The notes below the pieces were generated by a model, which did not search any database, was not told the origin of the DNA, and saw only the letters and a list, made by a program, of their open reading frames with translations. Made by a program: the position numbers and the translations under genes. This document shows positions 35,697-43,521 of a stretch of DNA of 64,000 bases, piece after piece (within the stretch, counting starts at the first letter, position 1; the number at the start of each line of letters is the position of its first letter). The DNA is from Paenibacillus sp. N3.4 (GTDB lineage Bacteria; Bacillota; Bacilli; Paenibacillales; NBRC-103111): contig NZ_VRTT01000033.1 of NCBI RefSeq assembly GCF_008017805.1, forward strand, positions 1 through 64,000. The letters run 5' to 3'.

Positions 35697-35855
35697 TAAC
35701 ACCGTTTTCCCGCTGAGGAACTGACGTTCCTTGGTCTGCCCGAGGCATTTCGAGATGTAGTATCAGGCAGACAACCCTGCACCGCCCAAGTCCGTCGGAC
35801 CCGGCGCTAGCGCGCCTTAGGGCGGTGAGGCGTCGGGAACACAACAACGTTAACT
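35694..35855 (+). repeat. attC-like repeat R17
   Basis: Left box TGATAAC, right box GTTAACT. Inner stem CACCGCCCAAG/CTTAGGGCGGTG is a clear compensated variant. Confidence 0.86.
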
Positions 35856-35903
35856 GAAATCATTGCTAATAAAAATACAATAAAAACAATTGGAGAGAGA
35901 TAA

Positions 35904-36236
35904 GTGTTGGATGCATTTACAAAGAAGAGGATAGAAAAAATCTTAGATAACTACAGGGAAAGGAAAATACCTACACATCTTAAAGAAGAATTTGAGATCA
36001 GGTATAAATTCAGAGGCAATACTATAACATTACTTCAAGAAAGACCTTCATATATTCCTGGCAGTCGAGTGGAGTTACTTATAGCGCAATTTAGGTTAGA
36101 GGATAACAAATGGAAAGTCTATTGGAAAGACAGTAAAGACAGATGGCATTTCGTAGATGATATAAAACCTGATGAAAGCTTTGAAACACAATTAATGATT
36201 ATAGATAGGGATAGTAAAGGAATATTTTGGTTGTGA
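35904..36236 (+). CDS. Cassette 17: DUF3024 family protein
   Basis: 110 residues from GTG 35904 (TGGAGAGAGATAA; TTG 35907 also possible). LDAFTKKRIEKILDNYRERK, FRGNTITLLQERP, LIAQFRLEDNKWKVYWKDSK, and RWHFVDDI match the DUF3024 family, of unknown function. Between R17 and R18. Confidence 0.85.
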   Translation: MLDAFTKKRIEKILDNYRERKIPTHLKEEFEIRYKFRGNTITLLQERPSYIPGSRVELLIAQFRLEDNKWKVYWKDSKDRWHFVDDIKPDESFETQLMIIDRDSKGIFWL

Positions 36237-36257
36237 TTCTAAGAAGGCAATAACTTC

Positions 36258-36434
36258 AGTGAACACCATATTCACGCTGCTGCGAAGCCTCACGGCTTCT
36301 TGGTCTGCAAGAGTCATTGAGTCATTTCGAAGAAGTGTAACCAGCAGACAACTCTGTACTGGTTAAGTCCGTCGAACCCGGCAGCTAACGCTGCCTTAAG
36401 CCAGTGAGGATTCGTGAATACAAGAACGTTAAGT
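36258..36434 (+). repeat. attC-like repeat R18
   Basis: Left box AGTGAAC, right box GTTAAGT. Slightly longer because of a small duplication (GAGTCATT twice) in the central loop. Confidence 0.84.
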
Positions 36435-36610
36435 GAAATTACTAATGGAAAACAAAGGGTAAAACAAACAACTGCAATTCATGAAAACTGATCGGGAAGT
36501 ACGTTTCCATACGGAAACAGTCAGGATTTTAGTATTAAAATCAGAGATTAGTAGGGAACTTAGCAATTAATTTGCAAGGGGGCTGAGCAGGGAAGCCCAT
36601 TAGTAACATC
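36435..36610 (+). other. Cassette 18: no recognisable gene
   Basis: About 176 bases between R18 and R19. The outer arms are complementary over 18 of 20 bases (36428-36447 and 36598-36617), so the unit is well preserved. Inside is a hairpin GTTTCCATACGGAAAC but no ORF. A non-coding cassette. Confidence 0.6.
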
Positions 36611-36727
36611 ACTTAACAGCGTTTTCCCACTACGGGGCATTCGCCCCTTGGTCCGTCCGATGGATTTCGATGAGGATGTTCCCGACATCCGCCTTCGGCG
36701 GACGTCGGGAACATAAGAACGTTATAG
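36611..36727 (+). repeat. attC-like repeat R19, short form
   Basis: Left box ACTTAAC, right box GTTATAG. About 117 bp; central part rearranged, with GTTCCCGACATCCGCC and its complement GGCGGACGTCGGGAAC forming a long hairpin at the right side. Confidence 0.78.
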
Positions 36728-36764
36728 GAAATATCCGCAAAAAATTAGAGAAAGGAAGTTTTCG

Positions 36765-37271
36765 ATGGAACTTAAAGAAATCATTCAGAAATTAACAGGA
36801 ACAAGAGACGAATTACTAAGAACACTTAATGGCTTGAGTGGAGATCAATTAAACAAACAAATGGACCCATACAGTTGGAGTATTGGTCAGGTATGTCAGC
36901 ACTTAAGTAAGACAGAAGAATTATATGTCTTAGCAATAAAGAAAGGGTTAAAGAGCAATGAAGATTCATTCATAGAGAAAAAGCCATTAGATTCTCTATT
37001 TGATAGAAGCAATAAATTGGAAGCCCCTGACATTGCTAAACCAACTGATGAGATCTTAGAACATCAAGAAATTATTGAAAAACTAAAAAATTCAAGAGAG
37101 ACGTTATATGAAATATTAAACACAATAGAAGACCCATCAGTGCTGAGTAGAAGACATTTTATACATCCAGTCTTTAAAGAAATGTTATTAATTGAATGGA
37201 TTGAATCACTGTACTTGCATGAACAAAGACATATTAAACAAATTAATGATATTAAAAATGGATTCAAGTAA
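36765..37271 (+). CDS. Cassette 19: DinB-like four-helix protein
   Basis: 168 residues, ATG 36765 (GAAAGGAAGTTTTCG). MELKEIIQKLTGTRDELLRT, SWSIGQVCQHLSKTEEL and LYLHEQRHIKQINDIK fit the DinB_2 superfamily, with metal-binding His in CQHL and HEQRH. Bacillus DinB-type proteins are metal-dependent thiol transferases or unknown damage-inducible proteins. Flanked by R19 and R20. Confidence 0.87.
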   Translation: MELKEIIQKLTGTRDELLRTLNGLSGDQLNKQMDPYSWSIGQVCQHLSKTEELYVLAIKKGLKSNEDSFIEKKPLDSLFDRSNKLEAPDIAKPTDEILEHQEIIEKLKNSRETLYEILNTIEDPSVLSRRHFIHPVFKEMLLIEWIESLYLHEQRHIKQINDIKNGFK

Positions 37272-37303
37272 GGCGTTGCATATTCGAAGAAGGCGGATAC
37301 ATC

Positions 37304-37472
37304 CTATAACAACGCATTCACGCTGCGGCTCGGCAACGCCGAACCTTGATCTGCCCGATGCATTTCAGGGGAGTGGAATCAGGCAGATAACCCTGCGAGG
37401 CTAAGTGGCAGAGCCACCCAGTCGCTACGCTCCTTTAAGCCTCTCGGGTTTGTGAATACAAGAACGTTATAT
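37304..37472 (+). repeat. attC-like repeat R20
   Basis: Left box CTATAAC, right box GTTATAT. Left arm 37293-37310 matches the complement of the R19 right arm over 16 of 18 bases. Confidence 0.86.
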
Positions 37473-37513
37473 GAAAGGGATGCAAATCTTTGATTATAGG
37501 GGAATAAGCACAG

Positions 37514-38122
37514 ATGTTTAATTTCTTTAAACGAACGAGGAAAGCTAATCCAACACTAGAAGAACAAATTAATGTTTTACTTAGGCTAGGAATTACTTTT
37601 AAAGAGAGCGAATCTAGCAGGTTAGTAAATAACTTATTAGTTCAATTTGACAGAGAAAACTATGAGCAAGATCCTTTTTATCTACTTTTGACTATAATTG
37701 GTGCTAATTTGTTTGATCATAATGATAACGAAATTCGAATGTCTAATGACGTTTGGAATTTTGATACTGAGTGTATTGATGAAGAGAATATTTATACAAA
37801 GCTATTAAAGGATTTTATTAATTTAGCCAAGGGTGAATTACCATTGGAGAATATATAAAGTAACATTGATTTTGATGAACAAGAGGCAGCGGTTTCATTT
37901 GATTTAGATGGAGGTCATTATAATTGGGAAATAGAATTTAATGATGATTGGCTTGATATTGGCTTATTTAAGAGACTAGGAAAACTTGCTCTGGAGAGGA
38001 ATAGGGATAAACAATACATTTATTTTAATGACGGACAGAGTTTGACTTTAATGTATTGTGATAAACAAGTATTAAAGAAGTTGAATGAACTGACAGACAA
38101 GAAATTCGTTATTTTAGCATAA
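37514..38122 (+). pseudogene. Cassette 20: unknown protein with an in-frame TAA
   Basis: A frame of 202 codons with TAA at codon 115 (37856-37858). Before it: MFNFFKRTRKANPTLEEQIN ... FINLAKGELPLENI; after it, same frame: SNIDFDEQEAAVSFDLDGG, HYNWEIEFNDDWLDIG, FNDGQSLTLMYCDKQVL. The continuity suggests one former gene. Family unknown. Flanked by R20 and R21. Confidence 0.65.
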
Positions 38123-38142
38123 TCGAGGAAGGCATCCCCATC

Positions 38143-38305
38143 ATATAACACCGTGTCCCCGCTGCGGGGTTTACGCCCCTTGGTCTGCCCGAGGCATCTC
38201 AAGATGTAGTATCAGGCAGACAACCCTGCACCACCTAACCGCATCGCGGCCAGTCGCTATGCTCCTTTAAGGTGGTGAGGATTCGGGAACACAAGAACGT
38301 TATGT
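38143..38305 (+). repeat. attC-like repeat R21
   Basis: Left box ATATAAC, right box GTTATGT. Inner stem CACCACCTAA/TTAAGGTGGTG. Confidence 0.86.
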
Positions 38306-38345
38306 GAAATTACCGAGAGATGTAAATTAAGAAATAGGTGATTAG

Positions 38346-38819
38346 ATGGAGGAATTATATTTCATAATTCATGATAATTCAAAAGACATTTATACAAAAA
38401 TTGATGAGCAAATTGATAAATTTTGGAAATGGTCAAAGAATCAGAAGCAAGTTAAGGAATGGGAGCCGAATTATGAATTATGGACTCTTATATATACGTT
38501 AATATCAAAGCTGTTTGAGAACTCGGAATATAAAGATTGGGACCGAAAGACAATAAATAACCTTTTATACATAATAGGTAGAGACAATGAATGTGAAGAA
38601 ATTATTGATCAACTAACTAGAAAACCATCAATTTTATATCCACTGGCCGAAGAAGCACTTAACTATCATGATAATGATACAAGATGGCAATTCGCTCATT
38701 ATCTTGGAAGAATTACACAGAAAGAGCCGCGAGCTAAGGAACTGATAGTCAAGTTCTCAGAGGACTATGTTGAATATGTAAGAAGAAGAGCACTTGCAGC
38801 ACTAGAGACAATAGCTTGA
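38346..38819 (+). CDS. Cassette 21: HEAT-repeat-like protein
   Basis: 157 residues, ATG 38346 (AAATAGGTGATTAG upstream). All-helical; the C-terminal part RWQFAHYLGRITQKEPRAKE and EDYVEYVRRRALAALETIA has the typical HEAT pattern with buried Leu/Ala and an R-R-A-L-x-A-L helix. Partner unknown. Between R21 and R22. Confidence 0.75.
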   Translation: MEELYFIIHDNSKDIYTKIDEQIDKFWKWSKNQKQVKEWEPNYELWTLIYTLISKLFENSEYKDWDRKTINNLLYIIGRDNECEEIIDQLTRKPSILYPLAEEALNYHDNDTRWQFAHYLGRITQKEPRAKELIVKFSEDYVEYVRRRALAALETIA

Positions 38820-38854
38820 AATTCTTGCAAGTATTTCAAGTGGTCGGTAACATC

Positions 38855-38991
38855 ACCTAACAACGTATTCACGCTGCGGGCCTAACGGCCCTTGGTCCGC
38901 CAGGAGATAATTCTGCACTGGCTAAGTCCGTCGGACCCGCAGCTAAGGCTGCTTAAGCCAGTGAGGATTCGTGAATACAAGAACGATAGGT
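38855..38991 (+). repeat. attC-like repeat R22, central stem shortened
   Basis: Left box ACCTAAC, right box GATAGGT. About 137 bp; the GTCTGCC/GGCAGAC hairpin is mostly deleted. Left box still within one base of R21 right. Confidence 0.8.
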
Positions 38992-39039
38992 GAAATCTGG
39001 GCAATTCAATCAATTGTAGGAATGAAAGTAGGTTATAGA

Positions 39040-39585
39040 TTGAAAAAAAAGACATTGTACTCCTTCTTGGAACTGTAATAATAATTGTATTATCAATTAT
39101 TGAACCAGTAATCAGATCGATAACAATTATTTATCTAGGAATATTTATACTTAAGTACTTCAGTACATGTATACATGAATTGGGACACTTTATTTCCGGT
39201 AAATTAATTGGCTTAAACGTTAAAGAAGTAATTATAGGAGAATGGTCAAGACTGTTTACAATAACCTTATTTGGTACTCAAATTACATTTAAATTAGGTT
39301 ATGGTGGATTTAATTCAGCAGATCTAAAAAAACTAACAAATATTAAATTTAGATTGCTAGTATTCATTCTAGGCGGAGTAACTTTACAATTGATAGCATT
39401 AACATGCATTTATGTTTTTTTTGGTACTGGTAATAGTAACAATTTTTTTTATGCCTCTAGTTTTTAATGCAATACTTTTATGGGATGTTATTAGAGCTTT
39501 AATTCCAAGGAATTATTATTTTGATAAAGAATTATATCCGAGTGATGGATTAAGATTAATACAAATATTGAAGATAAGAGAATAA
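39040..39585 (+). pseudogene. Cassette 22: M50-like membrane metallopeptidase, frameshifted
   Basis: The sequence from TTG 39040 is disturbed at a run of eight A; beyond it one frame gives a hydrophobic start (DIVLLLGTVIIIVLSIIEP), then the zinc motif HELGHF (IHELGHFISGKLIG), as in M50/site-2-protease-like proteins, and FRLLVFILGGVTLQLIALTC. At a run of eight T (about 39450) the frame shifts again to MPLVFNAILLWDVIRALIPR, where a second metal ligand Asp could lie, ending at 39585. Both breaks are homopolymers, so sequencing error is possible. Confidence 0.65.
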
Positions 39586-39621
39586 TAATGTATTCGGTAT
39601 TCCATAGAAGGCCCAGACTTC

Positions 39622-39783
39622 ACCTAACACAGTTTTCATGCTACGGGCCTTACGGCCCTTCGTCATCATGAGGGTTTTCGGGGAAGTGGATTCAGGTGAC
39701 AACCCTGTACTGGCTAAGTCCGTTGGACCCGGCGCTAACGCGCCTTAAGCCAGTGAGTGTTCGTGAATACAACAACGTTCTGT
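39622..39783 (+). repeat. attC-like repeat R23
   Basis: Left box ACCTAAC, right box GTTCTGT. Left arm 39611-39628 complements the R22 right arm in 16 of 18 bases. Confidence 0.85.
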
Positions 39784-39823
39784 GAAATTGCCAAAGATCA
39801 ACTAAAGAAAGGATTAATTCAGG

Positions 39824-40348
39824 ATGAAATACATAAGGCAAGAACACAAAGAACGGAAAGAAGTATATTACTTTGAAGTTGACGATGATAATGTTGCTTT
39901 AAGACAAGCCACTCAAATAGACAATAAATTAATTGTATCTAATAGACCTTTTGATAAACTTCACTTTTTTCTAACAGATCAAGAAGTATGTAGTACGATT
40001 GAAGAAGAAATCGAGAAAGCAGAATTTGAATTGGTATGGAATACAGGAGTAGAACCATTTAAGGAAAATTGGAATAGGACAGTACAAACAATATCTATAG
40101 GACAAGAAATTCAAGGATTTATGGAGATCTTTTATCCACAAGGAATTATTATCAATTTTAATAACGTTACATTTGGTTTAACCGACTATTGGGACGTTAG
40201 GAATAATACAGAACCGGATTACTTTAAGGTAAGACAAAAAGTCCGAGGAACAGTAAAGGGATTTGATAACAGTAATTTATGGGTGATACTGGATAACTGT
40301 AAGGTAATGATTGAAAGTGTATCACAGAAGAATGGCAACATCACATAA
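39824..40348 (+). CDS. Cassette 23: hypothetical protein
   Basis: 174 residues, ATG 39824 (AAAGGATTAATTCAGG). Beta-rich: EVYYFEVDDDNVALRQATQI, GIIINFNNVTFGLTDYWDV, NLWVILDNCKVMIESV. Possibly an OB-like C-terminal part (FKVRQKVRGTVKGFDN). Unknown family. Its stop TAA lies inside the R24 left box. Confidence 0.75.
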   Translation: MKYIRQEHKERKEVYYFEVDDDNVALRQATQIDNKLIVSNRPFDKLHFFLTDQEVCSTIEEEIEKAEFELVWNTGVEPFKENWNRTVQTISIGQEIQGFMEIFYPQGIIINFNNVTFGLTDYWDVRNNTEPDYFKVRQKVRGTVKGFDNSNLWVILDNCKVMIESVSQKNGNIT

Positions 40349-40504
40349 CACCGTGTTCCCGCTGCAGAGCTTGCGCCCCTTGGTCTGCAAGAGGGATATC
40401 GAAGTAGTGCAAATCAGCAGACAACCCTGCACTGCCTAACCGCGTCGCTGCCGGGACTTCGTCCCTTAAGGCAGTGAGGGTTCGTTGATACAACAACGTT
40501 ATCT
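40343..40504 (+). repeat. attC-like repeat R24
   Basis: Left box ACATAAC, right box GTTATCT. Inner stem CACTGCCTAA/TTAAGGCAGTG perfect. Confidence 0.85.
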
Positions 40505-40546
40505 GAAAGACCATGCAAATCTGTAATGAAAGAAGGCGTATTGTAG

Positions 40547-40987
40547 ATGAATTATAAAATTCTTAAAATCTGTTTAGATGACCTCAGTTGGAGCAAATCT
40601 GAAGATGTTCAATCAAAAGCAATAAAACACTTAATAGATAATATTACTGATGAATTTATACCAAGTCTAATTAAAGATACTGGCAAAGACTGTTGGGATA
40701 ATGCTATAGAAATTATTAAGAATATTGGAATTACACGAACAGAATTTGCAATTCCTTGGTTAATATTTCTTTTAAAAGATCTTACTTGGCCCGGATCACT
40801 AGAATCAATAAACATATTGAAGGAGTATAATAACGAAAAATTAATTCCTTTTTTTGATCGTGCGCTAGAACAAGCTGATTTGGAAGGAGATACAATGTGG
40901 ATTTCAGGAATTGAATTTGTTATTTCTCAGTTAAATATTGATATAAATAAGTTAATTAATTCTGAAATTCTACGTAGAGCAGATTAA
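40547..40987 (+). CDS. Cassette 24: DUF5071/HEAT-like protein
   Basis: 146 residues, ATG 40547 (GAAAGAAGGCGTATTGTAG). LDDLSWSKSEDVQSKAIKHL, then FLLKDLTWPGSLESINIL and a C-terminal helix pair. The L-x-D-L-x-W-P-G-S pattern fits the DUF5071 group of short HEAT-like proteins. Partner unknown. Between R24 and R25. Confidence 0.75.
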   Translation: MNYKILKICLDDLSWSKSEDVQSKAIKHLIDNITDEFIPSLIKDTGKDCWDNAIEIIKNIGITRTEFAIPWLIFLLKDLTWPGSLESINILKEYNNEKLIPFFDRALEQADLEGDTMWISGIEFVISQLNIDINKLINSEILRRAD

Positions 40988-41031
40988 TTCAAAGAGATTT
41001 TGTAAGCGATTCAAAGAAGACATGCTCCTTC

Positions 41032-41194
41032 AGATAACACTGTATTCGCACTTCGGGGCTAACGCCCCTTGGTCTTCCCGAGGAATTTCGAGGAAGTGTA
41101 TTCAGGCAGACAACCCTACACCACCTAACCGCATCACGGCCGACACTAACGTGCCTTAAGGTGGTGAGGGTTCGTGAATACAACAACGCTATCA
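41032..41194 (+). repeat. attC-like repeat R25
   Basis: Left box AGATAAC, right box GCTATCA (GTTATCA with one change). Confidence 0.84.
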
Positions 41195-41227
41195 GAAAAA
41201 TATATTAAACCAATTGGAAGTGATACT

Positions 41228-41767
41228 ATGGTGGCTCTGAAAACCACTTGGAAATCTGAAAGGCTTATATTTGAATACATCAAACTTCAAGAATTAGAAG
41301 AAGTACAAGAACTTTATGAATCAAGTAGCAATATAAGTCTTTGGGATGGACGTGAACCAGATACAGAATACATAAATCAATGTTACTTTAAAGGAGATTT
41401 ACCGCCAGGTGGTAAGAAAGAAAACTATAAATTTCAAACGATAAAAACTAATGGAGATAGTAACAATTTGATCGGAATGTTAAGTATATACCACGGCTAT
41501 CCGCGGAGTGACATTACATATATAGCTTTTATGTGTGTAGGAAATAAATATAAGAAACAAGGATATGGACAAGAAATAATAAATCAAATAATTATAGGAC
41601 TAACTAGACTAGGGTATAAAGAAATCAGAATTAATGTAGCATTAAAGAACTGGTCTGCATTGAGATTCTGGAGTAAATTAGGGTTTGACAAGATTAACGG
41701 GATATTTGGAGATAAAGATTATTCTGATAGTACATATTCCAATATAGAATTAACAAGATTTTTGTAA
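41228..41767 (+). CDS. Cassette 25: GNAT acetyltransferase
   Basis: 179 residues; ATG 41228 is the first ATG clear of the repeat, though no strong ribosome site is visible. Features: ALKTTWKSERLIFEYIKLQE, NNLIGMLSIYHGYPRSDI, CVGNKYKKQGYGQEIINQII (acetyl-CoA loop), EIRINVALKNWSALRFWSKL. A RimJ/RimL-like GNAT. Substrate unknown. It starts only 34 bases after R25. Confidence 0.87.
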   Translation: MVALKTTWKSERLIFEYIKLQELEEVQELYESSSNISLWDGREPDTEYINQCYFKGDLPPGGKKENYKFQTIKTNGDSNNLIGMLSIYHGYPRSDITYIAFMCVGNKYKKQGYGQEIINQIIIGLTRLGYKEIRINVALKNWSALRFWSKLGFDKINGIFGDKDYSDSTYSNIELTRFL

Positions 41768-41792
41768 GTATTTCGAAGAAGCAGATTCCTTC

Positions 41793-41955
41793 TGATAACA
41801 CCGTATCTACGCTGCGGAGCTAACGCTCATTGATCTGCAAGAGGGATTTCGAGGAAGTGGATTCAGCAGATAACCCTGCATTGGCTAAGTCCGTCCGGAC
41901 CCGGCAGCAAGCTGCCTTAAGCCAATTAGGGTTCGTAGATACAACAACGTTATCA
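41793..41955 (+). repeat. attC-like repeat R26
   Basis: Left box TGATAAC, right box GTTATCA. Inner arms GTATCTACG/CGTAGATAC, the same compensated variant as R6. Confidence 0.86.
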
Positions 41956-42023
41956 GAAAGTCGGGAAATTTTTATAAGTGCGACACACAACCTACATCTA
42001 ATAGTAGATTAATGGGAGGTAGT

Positions 42024-42395
42024 ATGAAAACATCTATTAACTTTATTATGTTTAGAACATCAAAAATTGAAGCGGTTAAAAAGTTCTATCAAGGTATAGG
42101 TCTTGAACTTAATGAAGAACAACATGGAAATGGACCAATTCATTATTCATATGTCCAAGACCAATTTGTGATTGAGATTTATCCTGGAACAGAAGCCAAT
42201 ACTCCAAATTGGAAAGATTCTGGAGCATTAATGATTGGGTTTTATGTTGAGAATATTAATAAAGTTATACTAAAAATAGATGTCTTGAAAGGCAAAGTGA
42301 TATCAAGTCCGACTGAAACTGATCGGGGAATTAGAGCGGTTCTGGAAGACCCTGACGGAAGAAGAATAGAATTAATAGAATCTAAAGAAGTATGA
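42024..42395 (+). CDS. Cassette 26: VOC family protein
   Basis: 123 residues from ATG 42024 (ATGGGAGGTAGT before it). INFIMFRTSKIEAVKKFYQG, YVQDQFVIEIYPGTEANTPN, LMIGFYVENINKVILKI, RAVLEDPDGRRIELIESKE: a glyoxalase/bleomycin-resistance-type fold with the C-terminal metal or ligand Glu. Cassette-borne VOC proteins sometimes give drug resistance; not shown here. Confidence 0.9.
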   Translation: MKTSINFIMFRTSKIEAVKKFYQGIGLELNEEQHGNGPIHYSYVQDQFVIEIYPGTEANTPNWKDSGALMIGFYVENINKVILKIDVLKGKVISSPTETDRGIRAVLEDPDGRRIELIESKEV

Positions 42396-42431
42396 AGTCT
42401 TTGTAAATATTTCAAAGATGTCCCGACCATC

Positions 42432-42590
42432 TGATAACACCTGTTCCCGCTGCGGAGCTAACGCTCCTTGGTCTGCCCGAGGCATTCCGAGGAGGAGGAT
42501 TCAGGTAGACAATCCTGCACCGACTAAGCGCATCGCGCCCGGCCTCCGGCCTTAAATCGGTGAGTGTTCGGGAACACAAGAACGTTAGAT
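42432..42590 (+). repeat. attC-like repeat R27
   Basis: Left box TGATAAC, right box GTTAGAT. Inner stem CACCGACTAAG/TTAAATCGGTG is another compensated variant. Left arm matches R26 right arm in 16 of 18 bases. Confidence 0.85.
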
Positions 42591-42635
42591 GAAATACCTT
42601 AAAGCTATATAAAACCGATAAAGAAGAGTGGAAAA

Positions 42636-43025
42636 ATGCAAAGGCTTAGTATAAAGCAAATGAACCATATTTTAGCTGGAAATAGTCTTGCAGCTGAAAT
42701 TATTCCAACCTTACAAGGTCATCGGAAATTTATTATTATTAGACCTTACGTTATGAAGGATGTATATGGCCATGAGTTACAATCAAAACCTAATAAATAT
42801 CTAAATGATCTATCCAAAAATAACGAATTATTTTTCTCAATACTTCAGTACGAAATTAATGAGAAAGATATGGATAAGGAATGGGACTTGAATAATGAAG
42901 ACATAAAGTTAAGAGAGTGTATCACTGATATTAGAGGCACTGGAAAATTAGAAGTAGAATTGAATTCTCGAAATTTTGATTTGACGGCTTTAGATGCTGA
43001 ATGGAAATGCGATAACCCAATTTGA
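42636..43025 (+). CDS. Cassette 27: hypothetical protein
   Basis: 129 residues, ATG 42636 (AAGAAGAGTGGAAAA). MQRLSIKQMNHILAGNSLAA, HRKFIIIRPYVMKDVYGHEL, and an acidic C-terminal half. No family recognised. It is the last cassette before the terminal repeat. Confidence 0.7.
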   Translation: MQRLSIKQMNHILAGNSLAAEIIPTLQGHRKFIIIRPYVMKDVYGHELQSKPNKYLNDLSKNNELFFSILQYEINEKDMDKEWDLNNEDIKLRECITDIRGTGKLEVELNSRNFDLTALDAEWKCDNPI

Positions 43026-43053
43026 AAGTAGTCTCACAGATTAAGGTTACTTC

Positions 43054-43205
43054 ATCTAACAGAGTATTCACGCGACGGACCTGGCGGTCCCTTAGTCTGC
43101 AGAGGCTTTTCGAAGAAGCGGATTCAGCAGACAATCCTGCACTGGCTAAGTCCGTCAGACCCGCAGGCTAACGCTGCTTGATTCGTGAATACAAGAACGT
43201 TTGAT
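43054..43205 (+). repeat. attC-like repeat R28 (terminal)
   Basis: Left box ATCTAAC, right box GTTTGAT. The TTAAGCCAGTG side of the inner stem is lost. No further copy follows. Confidence 0.82.
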
Positions 43206-43521
43206 GAAATCACAGGAAAGAACTGAAATAATGACTAGACAAACTGCTACCTTGGTCTCCATCATTGCCATTAACATGTCGTGTGTTTAAATCCTAATAT
43301 ATTCACATTGTGGCCTGCATCTTTATAACAAGGTGTGGGCTATTTGACGCTTACTTAGATACCCTGCAAAGTAGTTGCATATAGACGCTCCTCCACAGCA
43401 ACTGCTCATCTAGGCAAATGATTGAAATTCAGCCTGATTGGGTGAAAGCCTCCACCGAAATATCGCGCCGTACATAGTATGAGCCAAATAAGGTGTGAAC
43501 CGCCTGTTTCGGGGTGTAAAT
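43206..43521. other. Intergenic between array end and squalene-hopene cyclase
   Basis: No gene supported. It contains the remnant of a possible cassette start after the last right box and the leader of the cyclase gene. Confidence 0.4.

Larger units (their letters stand above)
20580..43205 (+). mobile_element. Integron-like gene-cassette array with tyrosine recombinase module
   Basis: The element comprises three tyrosine recombinases (20580-23608), a spacer with short repeated motifs (23609-23825), and 28 attC-like repeats (R1-R28) that separate 27 cassettes. All repeats have one orientation and all cassette genes are on the + strand, leading away from the divergent recombinase at 22655-23608, as in integrons. 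Most cassettes carry one gene with its own ribosome site; two carry none. The boundaries are set by the recombinase start and by the last right box. The evidence for cassette behaviour is in the pairing of right and left boxes across each cassette. No IntI-type integrase was recognised. Confidence 0.8.

Noticed and set aside
23826-43205. CRISPR array
   Set aside because: Regular repeats are present, but each is about 160 bp, strongly structured and variable, spacers are gene-sized with ORFs, and no cas genes are seen.
23826-43205. MITE or REP-type dispersed repeat insertions
   Set aside because: Copies are always after each gene, all in one orientation, without target duplications; and the boxes pair across the intervening gene, which independent insertions would not give.
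23826-43205. Repeats as simple transcription terminators or RNA genes
   Set aside because: They are too large and lack T runs; the box pairing across cassettes is not explained by RNA function. An additional RNA role cannot be excluded.
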